NCBI GenBank assembly: GCA_046350255.1
Contig: JAXMAV010000015.1
Span: forward strand, 170,238 to 234,237
Origin: CALDUY01 sp046350255
GTDB taxonomy: Bacteria > Planctomycetota > Planctomycetia > Gemmatales > Gemmataceae
DNA: 64,000 bases
Direction: 5' to 3'
Shown one piece after another: positions 52,367-60,724 of the stretch; the stretch's first letter is position 1; each line of letters starts with the position of its first letter. Position numbers and translations under genes: made by a program. Below the pieces are notes generated by a model that was not told the origin of the DNA, ran no database searches, and saw only the letters and a list, made by a program, of their open reading frames with translations.

Positions 52367-54738
52367 ACACCGCGGCCTCCGATCCCGTCCGCTCGTCGCG
52401 TCTCGCGCGTCAGATCGCCAGCGCCTGGCTGGAGGGAGCCCCGCCGGATGCTCACGCTGCCCTGGCCGAGCATCCCGAGCTAGCCGAGGATCGCTCGGCG
52501 CTGGCGGAGCTGGCTTACGAGGAGTTCTGTCTGCGCAAGCAGGCCGGCGAAACGATCGACGTGGAAGCATTCTGCGCCAGCTTCCCGGCCATCGAGTCGT
52601 TTCTGCACCGGATCCTGGCGGCCGACCTGTACCTGGCAGAAGGCACCAGCTTCCTGCCCCTGCCCAGTGAAGCGCCCGGGCGCGTCGATTGGCCCCTTCC
52701 CGGCGACACCGTGGCGGGCTGCCTGTTGCTGCGCGAGCTGGGACGCGGCGCCTTCGCCCGGGTCTACCTGGCGCGCGAACACACCACGGGAGAGCGTCCT
52801 GTCGCCCTGAAACTTACTCAGCTGGGCGGCAACGAGGCCCGACTGCTGGGTCGGCTCCATCACGACCACGTCGTGCCGATTCTCTGGGCAGGCAAGCTGC
52901 CGGAACTGGGGCTGCACGTGGTCTGCATGCCGTTCCAGGGAAGCGCCACCTGGGCCGACCTGATCGATCATCTCTACCCGCGCCGGGGGGTGCGTCCACC
53001 GGAGCGATCGACGGGCATTATCGAGGCGGTAGAGGCGGCGGCGCATCCGGATGATCCCACCCCGGATATGACGCTGCCAGGGCCGGAACTGGGGAAGCTG
53101 TCTTTCGCCGAGGGTGTCCGCCGGCTGGCCTGCGTCCTGCTCGATGGGCTGGAGTTTCTGCACGGGCGTGGGCTGTACCACTGCGATTTGAAGCCGTCGA
53201 ATCTACTGCTAACGCCGCAATGCCGACCGCTGATTCTGGACTTCAACCTCTCGCACACCGAGGGGAAGGCGGTGGGGTTCGTAGGAGGCACCTACGTCTA
53301 CATGGCGCCCGAGCTGCTGCGCGCCCACGCCACGAAGGAACCACAGCCAGCCGCCACGGCGCGGGCCGACCTGTATTCGCTGGGGGTGATTCTCTACGAG
53401 CTGCTGACTGGCCGATTGCCGTATGGCGCGGTGCCGCACGACCTGCCGCTGGCCGAGGTGCCCTCCTGGTTGCTGGGACAGATGAAGCAGGAGATCATTC
53501 CGCTGGCGCGTCTTAATCCAGGGGTGCCGGTGGCGATGGCTTCCGCCATCGAGTCGTGCCTGGCGCTGGAGCCGCAGGCGCGCCCCGCAAGTGCGGCCGT
53601 GCTGAAGCGGCTTCTGCAGTCTCCCGGACAGAAACGGTGGAAGGCGGCGCTGGCGGGCGGGGTGCTTCTGGGGCTGGCGGTGGCAGCGGTGGGTATGACC
53701 CCGATGCGTCAGGCGCCTCTGCCCGAGGGAGTATCGGCCTCCAACAACGTGATGGTCCTGCTGCGTCAGGCGGGCAACGAATCGCTCGCGCGCGGGCAGG
53801 CGCTGCTCCTGGCGGGGCAACCCGAGAAGGCCCGGCCGCATCTGCGCGAGGCGGCCGAGCGCTTCCGCAAACTGGCCGAGCATCATCGAGCCGCGGAGCA
53901 ACCGGCTCCTGGGGCATGGCACGATCAGCTGCAACAGGCCCAGGCGCTGGTGCTGCTCGACGCCCCGGAAGATGCCCGGCCCCTGGCCCGGCGTGCGGAC
54001 GACCTCTTTCGCGTCGATGCAGCCCGGCTGGTGTGCAGCGCGCTGGCGCCCCTGCCACTGGGGGCGACCGCGGTCTGGTCGCCGCTACAGCCAGAAGCGC
54101 CGGGATTGATCCTGGCCTGCCGGTCGCACTGCGCCACCCGGATGGGCGACCACGTCGCGGCCCTGGCCCTGGGAGAGCAGGCGCTGCAGGCTGGCGGACG
54201 GTCGGCGGCGCTGCTCAACAACCTGGGCTACAGTGCGCTGCAGCAAGGCAAGCTGCCCCTGGCCCGCGACTATCTCCGCGAGGCGCGCCGGCGGGCACCC
54301 ACCAGCGGTACCATTCTCTTCAACTCGTGTCTCGTCTCGCATCGCCTGCTGCTGCGGTCGCGGTCGGCCATACCTGCCTGGTTACTGGCGGACATCGACC
54401 GGGCGGTGGAACTGTTGCAAACGCAGGGTGGCGAGTCGGCCGAACTGTATCGCCTGGCGTCGCAGATCCTTGCTCGCGCGGTGATCGAGCAGCGCAGCGG
54501 CCCCGATGCGGGTCAGCGTCCGGAGCTGCGGCGCCGCGAGAACCAGCTGATGGAGTACGTGCGACGAGGCTGCGTCCTGGGCCTGGACGGTGCCGCGCTG
54601 CTGCGCGACCCCATCCTGCAGGCGGCCCTGGGCGAGCAGTTCCCGCGCGAACAGCTGGAGGCGTTCCGCCAGCAGTCCGCGCCGACCATGGTGGTGCAAA
54701 CCTACCTCATTGATCCGCTCGGCTCGCGGCGGCCCTGA
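52363..54738 (+). CDS. Transmembrane Ser/Thr protein kinase with C-terminal TPR repeats
   Basis: ATG 52363 overlaps the sigma stop (ATGA); 791 residues. After an N-terminal helical region, the kinase domain spans about residues 115-425: GRGAFARVYLA loop (about 127), VALKL lysine (about 150), YHCDLKPSN (about 272) and LDFNLSH (about 293), MAPELL and DLYSLGVILYELLTG. HRD is replaced by HCD (non-RD) and DFG by DFN. A membrane span (about 427-446) is followed by TPR-like helices (ALALGEQALQAGGRSAALLNNLGYSALQQGKLPLA). It is the last gene of the FHA/HD-GYP-sigma unit and overlaps the convergent esterase gene by 32 bases. Confidence 0.9.
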   Translation: MNTAASDPVRSSRLARQIASAWLEGAPPDAHAALAEHPELAEDRSALAELAYEEFCLRKQAGETIDVEAFCASFPAIESFLHRILAADLYLAEGTSFLPLPSEAPGRVDWPLPGDTVAGCLLLRELGRGAFARVYLAREHTTGERPVALKLTQLGGNEARLLGRLHHDHVVPILWAGKLPELGLHVVCMPFQGSATWADLIDHLYPRRGVRPPERSTGIIEAVEAAAHPDDPTPDMTLPGPELGKLSFAEGVRRLACVLLDGLEFLHGRGLYHCDLKPSNLLLTPQCRPLILDFNLSHTEGKAVGFVGGTYVYMAPELLRAHATKEPQPAATARADLYSLGVILYELLTGRLPYGAVPHDLPLAEVPSWLLGQMKQEIIPLARLNPGVPVAMASAIESCLALEPQARPASAAVLKRLLQSPGQKRWKAALAGGVLLGLAVAAVGMTPMRQAPLPEGVSASNNVMVLLRQAGNESLARGQALLLAGQPEKARPHLREAAERFRKLAEHHRAAEQPAPGAWHDQLQQAQALVLLDAPEDARPLARRADDLFRVDAARLVCSALAPLPLGATAVWSPLQPEAPGLILACRSHCATRMGDHVAALALGEQALQAGGRSAALLNNLGYSALQQGKLPLARDYLREARRRAPTSGTILFNSCLVSHRLLLRSRSAIPAWLLADIDRAVELLQTQGGESAELYRLASQILARAVIEQRSGPDAGQRPELRRRENQLMEYVRRGCVLGLDGAALLRDPILQAALGEQFPREQLEAFRQQSAPTMVVQTYLIDPLGSRRP

Positions 54739-56722
54739 GAGGGGCAGCGCTGGGGTGGACAGCGCCCAGCCGTAGCACATTCTCGTCCACGGCGACATCC
54801 AGCCCGCCCGCCGGGAGGGGCAGGCCGAGTGTCCAGAGGGTACCCTGGGCGACCAGGCGCCGATACTCGGCGCGCGACCAGTTGGCGTGGAAGTGCAACC
54901 CCGAGAAGCCGAAGGTGCGGCCCTGGCCCTCGGCGGCCCATGCCACGGTCTGCGTCTCGCCGTCGATGTCCACCTCGAGCAGGCTGGCGGGCTGGGGTGT
55001 GGGGAACTTCAGTCGATAATAGAACTCGTCCTTGATGGTGAACCCGGTCAGCCCGGCCGTGACCGGGTGCGGCTTCACCGCCACCTTCGTCGTCAGCACC
55101 TTGTACTTGCGGTCGGGGCCGCCGTGGCAACCACCGAAGAGAGCCAGGTAGTCGGCGATGGGGCCTGCCTCGCGCGTGCCCATGGCCCAGTGGAGCGTGA
55201 CGCGACCACCGCCGCGTTTGGCGAGCCGGCGGAACGCCTCCAGCCGGGCGCGATCCTTGCCGATCCACGCGGCCCCTTCCGAGGCGAACAGCACCACGCC
55301 ATCGGCGCGATCGATCAGCTCGGGGCCCTCGGTCCAGCGTCCATCCGCCTGGACGGTGGTGACCTGGAGGCCCGGGACGCGGGCCAGGCAGGCAGCCAGC
55401 ACCCGCAGGCCGGCCATGTACTCGTGGGTCTGAGGCGGATGGCCGTCTGGCCCCTGGCCAATAAGCAGCAGCTTCTTCGGGGCTGCGCTCCGCCCGCCGG
55501 GCTTGCCCAGGTGACGATCGGCGAAGTCGAGGAACGCCTTCCAGTCGCCCCGCGTCATCGAATGCTCGCCGGGGCGGATGAAGTAGCCGAGCCGACCAGC
55601 GGCCAGCTTGCCGATGGGCGGCGGCGTCGGGGCCTCGAGGCCCGGCGCGCCCAGGAACTTGTAGACCGGCTCGGCCGCCTTCAGCACCTCGAATTGCCCG
55701 TCAGGGTTGGCCCAGATATCTTTCACCGAGTTGGAGAAGAGGACAGGGCGCGGAGCGACCAGCGCCACCAGCGCGTTCTGATCGAACGGGAGGCACTCGG
55801 TGCGGTCGTTGAACTTCTTGAAGTTGGCGTTGAACCAGTGGGGGAATGCGGTGTTGATGCGCGTGACCGACTCGCCCACCTTGCCGCGGCTGGGGGCGGT
55901 GCCGCCGCAGCCGGCCTGATGCGGAATGGCCAGGGCGATGCGGTCGTCGAAGGCGGCGGCCACCAGGGCGGTCTTGCCAAGGCGCGAGTGGCCGACCACG
56001 GCCACTCGCTTGGGGTCGATGTCGTCGCGGGTGAGGAGATAATCGAGGACGCGATGGATGCCCCAGGCCCAGAAGGCGATGGTGGCGGACTTCTCGTCGG
56101 GGTCGATGAAGGGACGCAGGCCGCCTCGTTTCTCCTTGCGGTCGGGATCGACGTCGCCGTTGTAGAAGGTGGCGACCGCGTAGCCGCGGGCGATGGCCTG
56201 GTCGATGGCCCAGACGTCGCGGGCCGATCCGCGTCCCTCGGCGGTGGCGCGATTGTCCTTCACGCCGTTCCGGCCTGGGTACATCCAGGTATCCGGCAGG
56301 CGCACCTTCGGGTCGTCCACCAGAGCGTGGTTGCCCGAGAAGTTCATGCCCAGGAAGACCGGCGCAGGCCCACTACGAGCGTTGGGCACCACCAGCAGCA
56401 GATAGATGGGGGGTGCGGGCAGCGGAGCCACCCGGACCTCGATCTCGCGGAGGGTGGCCTTTCCGCCGAAGGCACGGGCATCCTCGTGGAGGACCTTGGC
56501 CTCGACCTTGCGCGCCGCGGGCAGGTAGCCGTACATGTAGTGCTGGAACAGCTGCTTTAGCTGAGGCCGACGCAGGCGCTGCCATTCCTCTGCCGTCTTG
56601 ATGCGTGTGCCATCGAGAGCGACGAGTGGATCGGGCAGCGCCGGGTGAGCGGGAAGGCGGGCTGGGTCGGGCAAATCAGCGCCTAAGAGCAAGGTCAGAA
56701 GGGAGAGAGAAGCAAGTGCCAT
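54707..56722 (-). CDS. Exported CE15-like esterase fused to a ThuA-like domain
   Basis: The 671-residue product has a short signal sequence (MALASLSLLTLLLG). Residues about 30-430 form a glucuronoyl/acetylxylan esterase-like alpha/beta hydrolase: VFLGMNFSGNHALV, the nucleophile elbow VAVVGHSRLGKTAL (S246), IPHQAGCGGTAPSR and a histidine in RPGEHSMTRGDW. From about residue 440 a ThuA/glutamine-amidotransferase-like trehalose-utilisation domain follows (KLLLIGQGPDG, VVLFASEGAAW, GGRVTLHWAMG, FTIKDEFYYRL). It likely acts on plant or algal polysaccharide esters. GGAGG precedes the ATG, just after an inverted repeat. Confidence 0.85.
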   Translation of the reverse strand: MALASLSLLTLLLGADLPDPARLPAHPALPDPLVALDGTRIKTAEEWQRLRRPQLKQLFQHYMYGYLPAARKVEAKVLHEDARAFGGKATLREIEVRVAPLPAPPIYLLLVVPNARSGPAPVFLGMNFSGNHALVDDPKVRLPDTWMYPGRNGVKDNRATAEGRGSARDVWAIDQAIARGYAVATFYNGDVDPDRKEKRGGLRPFIDPDEKSATIAFWAWGIHRVLDYLLTRDDIDPKRVAVVGHSRLGKTALVAAAFDDRIALAIPHQAGCGGTAPSRGKVGESVTRINTAFPHWFNANFKKFNDRTECLPFDQNALVALVAPRPVLFSNSVKDIWANPDGQFEVLKAAEPVYKFLGAPGLEAPTPPPIGKLAAGRLGYFIRPGEHSMTRGDWKAFLDFADRHLGKPGGRSAAPKKLLLIGQGPDGHPPQTHEYMAGLRVLAACLARVPGLQVTTVQADGRWTEGPELIDRADGVVLFASEGAAWIGKDRARLEAFRRLAKRGGGRVTLHWAMGTREAGPIADYLALFGGCHGGPDRKYKVLTTKVAVKPHPVTAGLTGFTIKDEFYYRLKFPTPQPASLLEVDIDGETQTVAWAAEGQGRTFGFSGLHFHANWSRAEYRRLVAQGTLWTLGLPLPAGGLDVAVDENVLRLGAVHPSAAPLRAAASRADQ

Positions 56723-56739
56723 GGTGTTCCTCCGACCAC

Positions 56740-56770
56740 CCCCGAAAAGTGGTATCGTCGCTTTTCGGGG
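56740..56770 (-). promoter_or_regulatory. Inverted repeat just upstream of the CE15-ThuA start
   Basis: A perfect 10-bp inverted repeat (CCCCGAAAAG at 56740-56749 and its complement at 56761-56770) with an 11-base spacer lies 18-48 bases upstream of the start codon, directly before the Shine-Dalgarno. It may be an operator, a leader hairpin or a terminator of the upstream small gene. Confidence 0.45.
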
Positions 56771-56844
56771 CGCGGTGCGGAGATTGTAGCGAGAAGCCCA
56801 GGGTCAACCAGAGAAAGGACAAGCCCTCAGCCAACCAGGCGAGA

Positions 56845-57129
56845 CTAACGAAGAGAGACGCTGGTCTGAGACTCAACAGGCAGGTCGCAATTGGGCAGGT
56901 TGATGGGCATTTCCTCGGTGGAGACCACTTGAAGACTCAAGGACCTGAGCTGAGGAGGGCCATTCATGGTGGAGCAAGTATCGATAGTACGAGAGCGAGC
57001 CCAGGGGGTAAGGAACTCGCAGACAGCCGAGGCCACCTGATGAGGGGCGCCGAGGGTGGCTCCCGCCGCGACGACCAGAGCCAATAGAAGAGCCAAACCC
57101 AGGTTCTGGGTCACGCGGCGAATGCACAT
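56845..57129 (-). CDS. Small secreted protein, unknown
   Basis: ATG 57129 with GGAGA about 7 bases upstream gives 94 residues. The N-terminus is a good signal peptide (LGLALLLALVVAAGATLGA), then a short Cys-containing region (VCEFLTPWARSRTIDTC, NCDLPVESQTSVSLR). No family is recognised. The longer frame up to 57654 is antisense to the downstream zinc-ribbon gene and not coding. It lies between two leftward genes. Confidence 0.55.
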   Translation of the reverse strand: MCIRRVTQNLGLALLLALVVAAGATLGAPHQVASAVCEFLTPWARSRTIDTCSTMNGPPQLRSLSLQVVSTEEMPINLPNCDLPVESQTSVSLR

Positions 57130-57280
57130 TCGCAGTCTCCAGCAAAGGGGATGCAGGGAGAGAAGCCCGGTGGGCCTTCCTGACCAGAAAGGCCAGATGC
57201 CGTCACCAGATATGTCGTTGAAGCCGGGCCAATATTGCTTGAAGGCCGCGAAAAAAACTACGGGGACTGCCCCGAGGGGT

Positions 57281-59311
57281 TCACTTGCTCCCCTGCAGGC
57301 CCAGGGCCACGCCCAGCGATCCCATGGCGCGGGGGCCGTCGTCCCAGCCGCGTACGGTGCTGGCCCAGCCGCTGTCACGCCGGAGGTTGTGGCGCGATAG
57401 CTCGAGCCGAGCGAGCATTCCGGCAGCGGTGGCAGGTGGGATCTTGTCGAGCAGTTCGGCCGGTTCGACGGAGCGCGAGGCGGCCAGCTGCTTGCGCAGG
57501 ATCTGCAGACGGGCCCAGGCGGCCAGGTTGGGATCGACGATGGCAGCGATGGCCGATTCGAGCTTGTCGGGCGTCGTCCCGGCGGCGAGGCCCACCTCGA
57601 CCAGGCGCAGGAGTGGCCAGCTAAGTTCGGGTCGGCTCCCCGAGGAGACGGCATCGAGCGCCGGCTGCACCTCGTCGTTGCTCACCTTGCTCTCAAAAGC
57701 CGCGGCAGCCACGGCGATTAGCAAGCGCAACCGTCCGCCACCCTGGACCGGAACCTTGAGCGCCAGAGCGCGGGCCTCGTCCAGCTTGCCCTGACGAGCC
57801 AGCGCGTCGGCCTCGCCCACCGCACTATTCTCCTGGTCTTCCAGGCTCTTACCCGGAGGAGGAGGCGCCTTGCCATGGAGCCGGGCCAGGGCCACCACGG
57901 GCGCCCGCAGCGGAGGACGTTCGCGCGGCTTCTTGCCGTCCTTGGTTTTTTGGTCCTCATAGGGGACGAGCGCTTCGGTCAGAGCGCGAGCCGATTCTTC
58001 CTTCTTGCCCAATCGGTCGAGTTCGAGCCCCACCACGCCAAGCACCTCGGCGCGATCGGCACCGGTCATGGTGGTCACCGAAGCGACCATCTGCAGCACG
58101 CTGTCGGTGTGGTTCAACTCGACCAGCCGTGCGGTAACCTGGCGCAGAGCGGCGATGCGTCCTCCCTGGGAATCGATACCCTCGAGCAGGGCGCGGACGA
58201 TGCGCTGGGTCTCTTTCCAGTTGAGCTTGCGGTCGGTGTCGGTCTCCTCGGGGCCGCCGGCCAGGGCCAAAGCGTCGAGGGTCAGATCGCCAAGGAGAGC
58301 ATCGCCGCCGGTCCCCTGCACCGACTTACCCACGACGACGACCTTGCCAAACTGTTCGCGGGCCAGGCTTGCGCAGCCAGGCTTCTGGGTGGCCAGGAAG
58401 TAGTTGCCGGCGTGGCCGAAGAGGGCCATCAGTCCCTCGCCACCCAGGGTGCGCGGAGCCTCCTTGGCAGCGGCGATGCTGAGCGCCTCGTTGAAGGCCC
58501 GGCGTTCCTGGTTGCGCGTGAGCCAGTTCCACACGAGCAGTGAGCCGACGAGCAGGAGGAGGACTGGGCCGCCAATCATCATGTATGGCTGGTAGCGTTG
58601 GTAGAAGGTGAGCGGCTTGGCCTTCTCCTTGATGACGCCGGCTTCCTGCAGCGCCTCGGTGCTGGCGCGGGTCATGCCGCCCACGCCGGTGCCCCAGGCG
58701 CCCTCGGGCGCGGGGCCATCGTCACGTTTGGCGCCGGCGGGGAGCCTCTGCCCAGCGTTGCGCCAGTCAGCCGGGGTGGCCGTCTTGGGAATGGGGACAG
58801 GGATGATGCGGCGGCACTCGGGACAGGGCGCGCGTTTGCCGGCGAGGTCGAGCGCCATCTTGAGGGGCTCGTCGCACTGCGGACAATTGAACTCGATGAA
58901 CTCGACCTTTCTGGATTCCTTCGGCTCGTCGGCCAGGGCGGCGGCAGCCTCGGACTCCAGATCGACTGATGATTCCAGCGGCTCGGACGGCTCCGGAGCC
59001 GGCGGGGGTGGCGCGGGAGGAGCCGGCGGCATGGTGGTGGACACCGGAGGCGAAGGCGAAACCGCAGGTGCGAGCGTGGATGGCTCGGCGGAAGGCGGGC
59101 CGGGGATGCGCGTGACCTTACCGGGAAGGTGCGCCGGAGCCGCGGTGGAGGCGGCCACCGTGGAGGCGACGACGCCGGGCTCGGCTGCCCCGTTCTCCAG
59201 AGGCACCTCGACCGGCGCCTTGCACTTGCTGCACTTGCCGCGCTTCCCAGCCAGGGTATCCGGGACAGTCATCCGTGCCTTGCAGGACGAACAGGAGAAG
59301 GTGATCGGCAT
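57281..59311 (-). CDS. Zinc-ribbon single-span membrane protein with helical-repeat C-terminus
   Basis: The 676-residue product has two zinc-ribbon modules: CSSCKARMTVPDTLAGKRGKCSKC (residues about 7-30) and NCPQCDEPLKMALDLAGKRAPCPEC (about 140-170), with a Pro/Ala/Thr-rich linker between. A membrane span lies at about 242-262 (MMIGGPVLLLLVGSLLVW). The rest is helical, with TPR-like segments (LAALVELNHTDS type and VGLELDRLGKKEESARALTEAL). This 'zinc ribbon plus membrane helix' layout is common in planctomycete hypothetical proteins; the function is unknown. Confidence 0.75.
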   Translation of the reverse strand: MPITFSCSSCKARMTVPDTLAGKRGKCSKCKAPVEVPLENGAAEPGVVASTVAASTAAPAHLPGKVTRIPGPPSAEPSTLAPAVSPSPPVSTTMPPAPPAPPPPAPEPSEPLESSVDLESEAAAALADEPKESRKVEFIEFNCPQCDEPLKMALDLAGKRAPCPECRRIIPVPIPKTATPADWRNAGQRLPAGAKRDDGPAPEGAWGTGVGGMTRASTEALQEAGVIKEKAKPLTFYQRYQPYMMIGGPVLLLLVGSLLVWNWLTRNQERRAFNEALSIAAAKEAPRTLGGEGLMALFGHAGNYFLATQKPGCASLAREQFGKVVVVGKSVQGTGGDALLGDLTLDALALAGGPEETDTDRKLNWKETQRIVRALLEGIDSQGGRIAALRQVTARLVELNHTDSVLQMVASVTTMTGADRAEVLGVVGLELDRLGKKEESARALTEALVPYEDQKTKDGKKPRERPPLRAPVVALARLHGKAPPPPGKSLEDQENSAVGEADALARQGKLDEARALALKVPVQGGGRLRLLIAVAAAAFESKVSNDEVQPALDAVSSGSRPELSWPLLRLVEVGLAAGTTPDKLESAIAAIVDPNLAAWARLQILRKQLAASRSVEPAELLDKIPPATAAGMLARLELSRHNLRRDSGWASTVRGWDDGPRAMGSLGVALGLQGSK

Positions 59312-59395
59312 GACGGCTCGGCTCTTGCTGCGACAGGGAAGAGGATTCGATCATTCTAGCACGAGCCGCCATCCCGAGGCCACCGCAACGCCGTT

Positions 59396-60553
59396 CTAGC
59401 GTGTCACCACGGGCAGACGGTGCTTCCGTGTCTCGACGGTTTTCTCGGCGACGAGCCGGCCGCTGGCGGCCTCCTCGGCCTCCCATTTGTCGATTTCTTC
59501 CATGAGGGCGTCCACCATCTCGTGCTCGAGCACATGACGGATCATCACGCCGCGCTTGAAGATCACTCCCTTGCCCTTGCCCGCGGCGATGCCCAGGTCG
59601 GCTTCCTTGGCCTCGCCCGGACCATTGACCACACAGCCCAGCACGCTGACCTTCACAGGCGTCCGACGTCCGCCCATGCGCGCCTGCAGCTCGCCCATGA
59701 TCTTGTTCAGATCGATTTCCAGGCGTCCGCAGGTCGGGCAGGCGATCAGTTCCGGACGGCGCACGCGGCGACCGGTGGCCTGAAGGATGTCGAAGGCCGC
59801 CTCGATCTCCACCTTCTTGTCGGCTAGGAGGCTCACCCGGATGGTGTCGCCGATGCCATCCAGCAGCAACGGCGCCAGGCCAGCCGCCGACTTGATCACC
59901 GCGTAGGGGGGTTGACCCGCCTCAGTGATGCCGATGTGAGTGGGATAGTTACACTGCCGGGCATAGAGGCGATAGGCCTCGACGGCGGTCATCACGTCGG
60001 AGGACTTCAACGAGACGACGATATTGTGGTAGCCCTCAGACTCGGCGATCTCGATGTAGCGGAGGGCGCTATCGACCATGGCTGGGGGACAGGGGTAGCC
60101 ATACTTCATGGCGAACTCGCGCTCGAGGCTGCCGGCGTTGACGCCGATCCGCATGGCGATGCCCCGATCCTTGCACTTGCGCAGCACCTGGCGGAAGCGA
60201 TCGATGCCGCCAATGTTGCCGGGGTTGATGCGGATCTTGTCGATGGGATGATCGAGGGCAGCGAGGGCCATCTTGAAGTCGAAGTGGATATCGCAGATGA
60301 GCGGCAGCTTGATGCGCTTCTTGATCTCGGAGAGGACTCCGGCATCCTCGGCCTTGGGGACCGTGACGCGCACGATCTCGCAGCCGGCCTGCTCCATATG
60401 GTGGATCTCGGCGACGGTGGCTTCGAGGTCGTGGGTGTCGGTGGTGGTCATCGACTGGACCCAGATGGGGTTGGTCCCGCCGATAACGACGTTACCCACG
60501 CCCACCTCGCGCGTGGCGTGGCGTTTGAACGGCGACTCATATAGCTGCGTCAT
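59396..60553 (-). CDS. ispG: 4-hydroxy-3-methylbut-2-enyl diphosphate synthase
   Basis: ATG 60553, with GGAGA upstream, gives 385 residues matching IspG (GcpE): VVIGGTNPIWVQSMTTTDT, LICDIHFDFKMAL, IRINPGNIGG, MRIGVNAGSLE, LIACPTCGRLEIDL (iron-sulfur cysteines) and LGCVVNGPGEAKEADLGIA. It converts MEcPP to HMBPP in the MEP isoprenoid pathway using a [4Fe-4S] cluster. An upstream frame extension of 16 codons lacks a Shine-Dalgarno. Confidence 0.95.
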   Translation of the reverse strand: MTQLYESPFKRHATREVGVGNVVIGGTNPIWVQSMTTTDTHDLEATVAEIHHMEQAGCEIVRVTVPKAEDAGVLSEIKKRIKLPLICDIHFDFKMALAALDHPIDKIRINPGNIGGIDRFRQVLRKCKDRGIAMRIGVNAGSLEREFAMKYGYPCPPAMVDSALRYIEIAESEGYHNIVVSLKSSDVMTAVEAYRLYARQCNYPTHIGITEAGQPPYAVIKSAAGLAPLLLDGIGDTIRVSLLADKKVEIEAAFDILQATGRRVRRPELIACPTCGRLEIDLNKIMGELQARMGGRRTPVKVSVLGCVVNGPGEAKEADLGIAAGKGKGVIFKRGVMIRHVLEHEMVDALMEEIDKWEAEEAASGRLVAEKTVETRKHRLPVVTR

Positions 60554-60724
60554 GAAGCGTCTCCGAGCTTCGTTGTAAATCAGGTTCTGGGTCGCCCTCA
60601 TGGTAGAAAGGGTGCATCGAGAGCGTCAAGCGATCAACCGTCGGCGCGGCGCGCTTACAACAGGCAGCGGGGACGCGATCCGTCCGAGACGAATCGCATC
60701 CCCTGTGATGGTAGTGAGATCGGC

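Noticed and set aside
54887..56560. 557-residue plus-strand frame inside the CE15-ThuA gene
   Set aside because: Antisense shadow of a recognised esterase; no conserved motif.
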